Position numbers and translations under genes: made by a program | Source: JBFLVQ01 sp040758525 | GTDB taxonomy: Bacteria > Acidobacteriota > Blastocatellia > Chloracidobacteriales > JADJPF01 | Reading direction: 5' to 3' | Length of the DNA: 9,216 bases | Assembly: GCA_040758525.1 (NCBI GenBank) | Contig: JBFLVQ010000379.1 | Location: 1-9,216, forward strand | Part shown: positions 8,814-9,216 of the stretch, in pieces | Layout of the letters: each line of letters begins with the position of its first letter | How positions within the stretch are numbered: the first letter of the stretch is position 1 | The notes under the pieces: generated by a model | The model's database searches: none | The model's input: the letters and a program-made list of their open reading frames with translations, nothing else | Told to the model about the DNA's origin: nothing

Positions 8814-8820
8814 TTTTTAT

Positions 8821-8826
8821 CCTCCT
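8821..8826 (-). promoter_or_regulatory. Consensus Shine-Dalgarno site of the receptor gene
   Basis: The - strand reads AGGAGG, seven bases (ataaaaa) before ATG 8811-8813. It is a full consensus site, favouring Met1 over the internal Met6, and implies efficient translation. Confidence 0.9.
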
Positions 8827-8835
8827 GGAACTTAT

Positions 8836-8847
8836 AATCTATTTCTA
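8836..8847 (-). repeat. 12-base direct repeat, copy 1 (TAGAAATAGATT)
   Basis: The - strand word TAGAAATAGATT here recurs exactly at 9104-9115, 268 bases away. Its first ten bases also occur in inverse orientation at 9054-9063. This copy lies nine bases upstream of the receptor's Shine-Dalgarno site and so is probably inside the untranslated leader. It could be a protein-binding site, an RNA element or chance. Confidence 0.5.
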
Positions 8848-8997
8848 TCTAGGGGCTACTTTCGTTAAAAGCAGTTCCGTAACACTGGTCTTATACCCAA
8901 ACGTATAGATTTAATATCGTTAGGGGTCGAAATGCTTATTCACCAGTTTTACTTAGATCAAACCTGAACTTGTTGAACTATCGCGTTTGTTGTTACC

Positions 8998-9013
8998 CTC
9001 TTACTAGTAAGAG
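8998..9013. promoter_or_regulatory. 16-bp perfect palindrome, possible operator
   Basis: CTCTTACTAGTAAGAG equals its own reverse complement with no spacer. A spacerless palindrome is poor as an RNA hairpin and fits better a site for a dimeric DNA-binding regulator. It lies 185 bases upstream of the receptor start codon. No regulator gene is visible in the window. Confidence 0.4.
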
Positions 9014-9027
9014 CCTTGCTACCAGTA

Positions 9028-9195
9028 ATGCCATTGCCACTATGGCAGGGTTATAGAAATAGAGTTACTACTAAACCAACCTATGAAAAATCTACTGTAG
9101 TAGAATCTATTTCTAAGGCTAAGCCCATGCGACTCTGTGCCGATGATATTGTTTCTACCATATTTATCGGCTGGCGTCGATTATTGTCTCAGTAG
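9028..9195 (+). CDS. Possible small ORF of 55 residues, doubtful
   Basis: ATG at 9028 begins a frame that closes with TAG at 9193-9195. The encoded peptide starts MPLPLWQGYRN and ends FIGWRRLLSQ. I do not recognise it, it has no signal peptide or known motif, and there is no good ribosome binding site at normal distance. The frame is already open from 8977, so a start upstream (TTG at 9016) is also conceivable. It overlaps the inverted repeats, which argues for non-coding DNA. A chance open frame is the more likely reading. Confidence 0.12.
   Translation: MPLPLWQGYRNRVTTKPTYEKSTVVESISKAKPMRLCADDIVSTIFIGWRRLLSQ
9054..9115. repeat. Imperfect inverted repeat with nested stem
   Basis: The outer arms TAGAAATAGA (9054-9063) and TCTATTTCTA (9106-9115) pair over ten bases. 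A second stem pairs CTACTA (9068-9073) with TAGTAG (9098-9103) after a small asymmetric internal loop. Together they could fold as one hairpin with a 24-base terminal loop. The right arm overlaps copy 2 of the 12-base repeat (9104-9115). Function is unknown. Confidence 0.5.
9139..9171. repeat. Small inverted repeat (GCCGAT...ATCGGC)
   Basis: Six-base perfect arms GCCGAT (9139-9144) and ATCGGC (9166-9171) flank a 21-base AT-rich loop. A T run (9196-9200) follows 24 bases later, too far for a classical terminator. It is weak alone and is listed because it is the last of a series of inverted repeats in this gap. Confidence 0.3.
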
Positions 9196-9216
9196 TTTTT
9201 ACCGATTACTCTACCA

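Larger units (their letters stand above)
8827..9216. other. Intergenic region upstream of the receptor gene, no convincing gene, rich in inverted repeats
   Basis: About 390 bases to the window edge carry no recognisable protein or tRNA gene. The region must hold the receptor's promoter, but no clear -35/-10 pair and no Fur-box-like sequence could be picked. It contains a 16-bp palindrome (8998-9013), a 10-bp inverted repeat with a nested 6-bp stem (9054-9115), two smaller hairpins (9029-9047 and 9139-9171), and a 12-base word shared by 8836-8847 and 9104-9115. One + strand frame is open across 8977-9195; see the separate low-confidence entry. Confidence 0.7.

Noticed and set aside
8890..8895. 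TATAAG on the - strand as the -10 box of the receptor promoter
   Set aside because: The hexamer at the expected -35 distance (GATATT) is far from consensus, and a second TATAAG at 8831-8836 is too close to the ribosome binding site to serve. No choice could be supported.
9029..9047. TGCCAT/ATGGCA hairpin as a terminator for a gene outside the window
   Set aside because: The stem is only six pairs with a 7-base loop, and no T run follows on either strand.

Overview
The window holds the 3' end of a non-ribosomal peptide synthetase (NRPS) gene on the + strand. Two complete genes for exported proteins lie on the - strand. The organism is most likely a member of the Acidobacteriota. The main reason is the 990-residue TonB-dependent receptor, whose architecture is signal peptide, carboxypeptidase-regulatory-like domain, an 'LPLNGR' plug segment and a very long barrel ending in Phe; this type is strongly expanded in that phylum. 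Base composition, sampled by eye, is in the mid-40s % GC, which is low for many acidobacteria, so the class is left open. A Gram-negative cell with an outer membrane is certain from the receptor.

Layout. Bases 1-3402 (+) are the terminal NRPS module: end of a condensation domain, adenylation domain, peptidyl carrier protein and type I thioesterase. The gene starts upstream of the window. A strong 12-bp hairpin at 3412-3440 separates it from the convergent gene at 3453-5630 (-), an exported N-terminal-nucleophile amidase of the penicillin acylase family (peptidase S45). A 210-bp gap with a second hairpin terminator (5779-5820) follows. The TonB-dependent receptor occupies 5841-8813 (-) and has a textbook Shine-Dalgarno sequence. 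The last ~390 bases (8827-9216) contain no convincing gene but do contain several inverted repeats, a 16-bp perfect palindrome and a repeated 10-12-mer.

How the genes may relate. The NRPS module would add a last residue (pocket signature D-L-Y-N-N-A-L-T-Y-K, resembling alanine-type codes) and release the peptide through its thioesterase. The acylase carries the His-beta23 / Asn-beta245 arrangement of the cephalosporin, acyl-homoserine-lactone and PvdQ branch. It could therefore deacylate a lipopeptide precursor or another N-acyl compound outside the cytoplasm, and the receptor could import a bulky ligand. This mirrors the logic of siderophore loci such as pyoverdine. However, the acylase and receptor are convergent to the NRPS and have their own terminators, so the link is only a hypothesis. 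I did not see a clearly new system. The observations most worth following are the acylase next to the NRPS, an EF-hand-type calcium loop inside the receptor, and the unexplained repeat-rich region upstream of the receptor.
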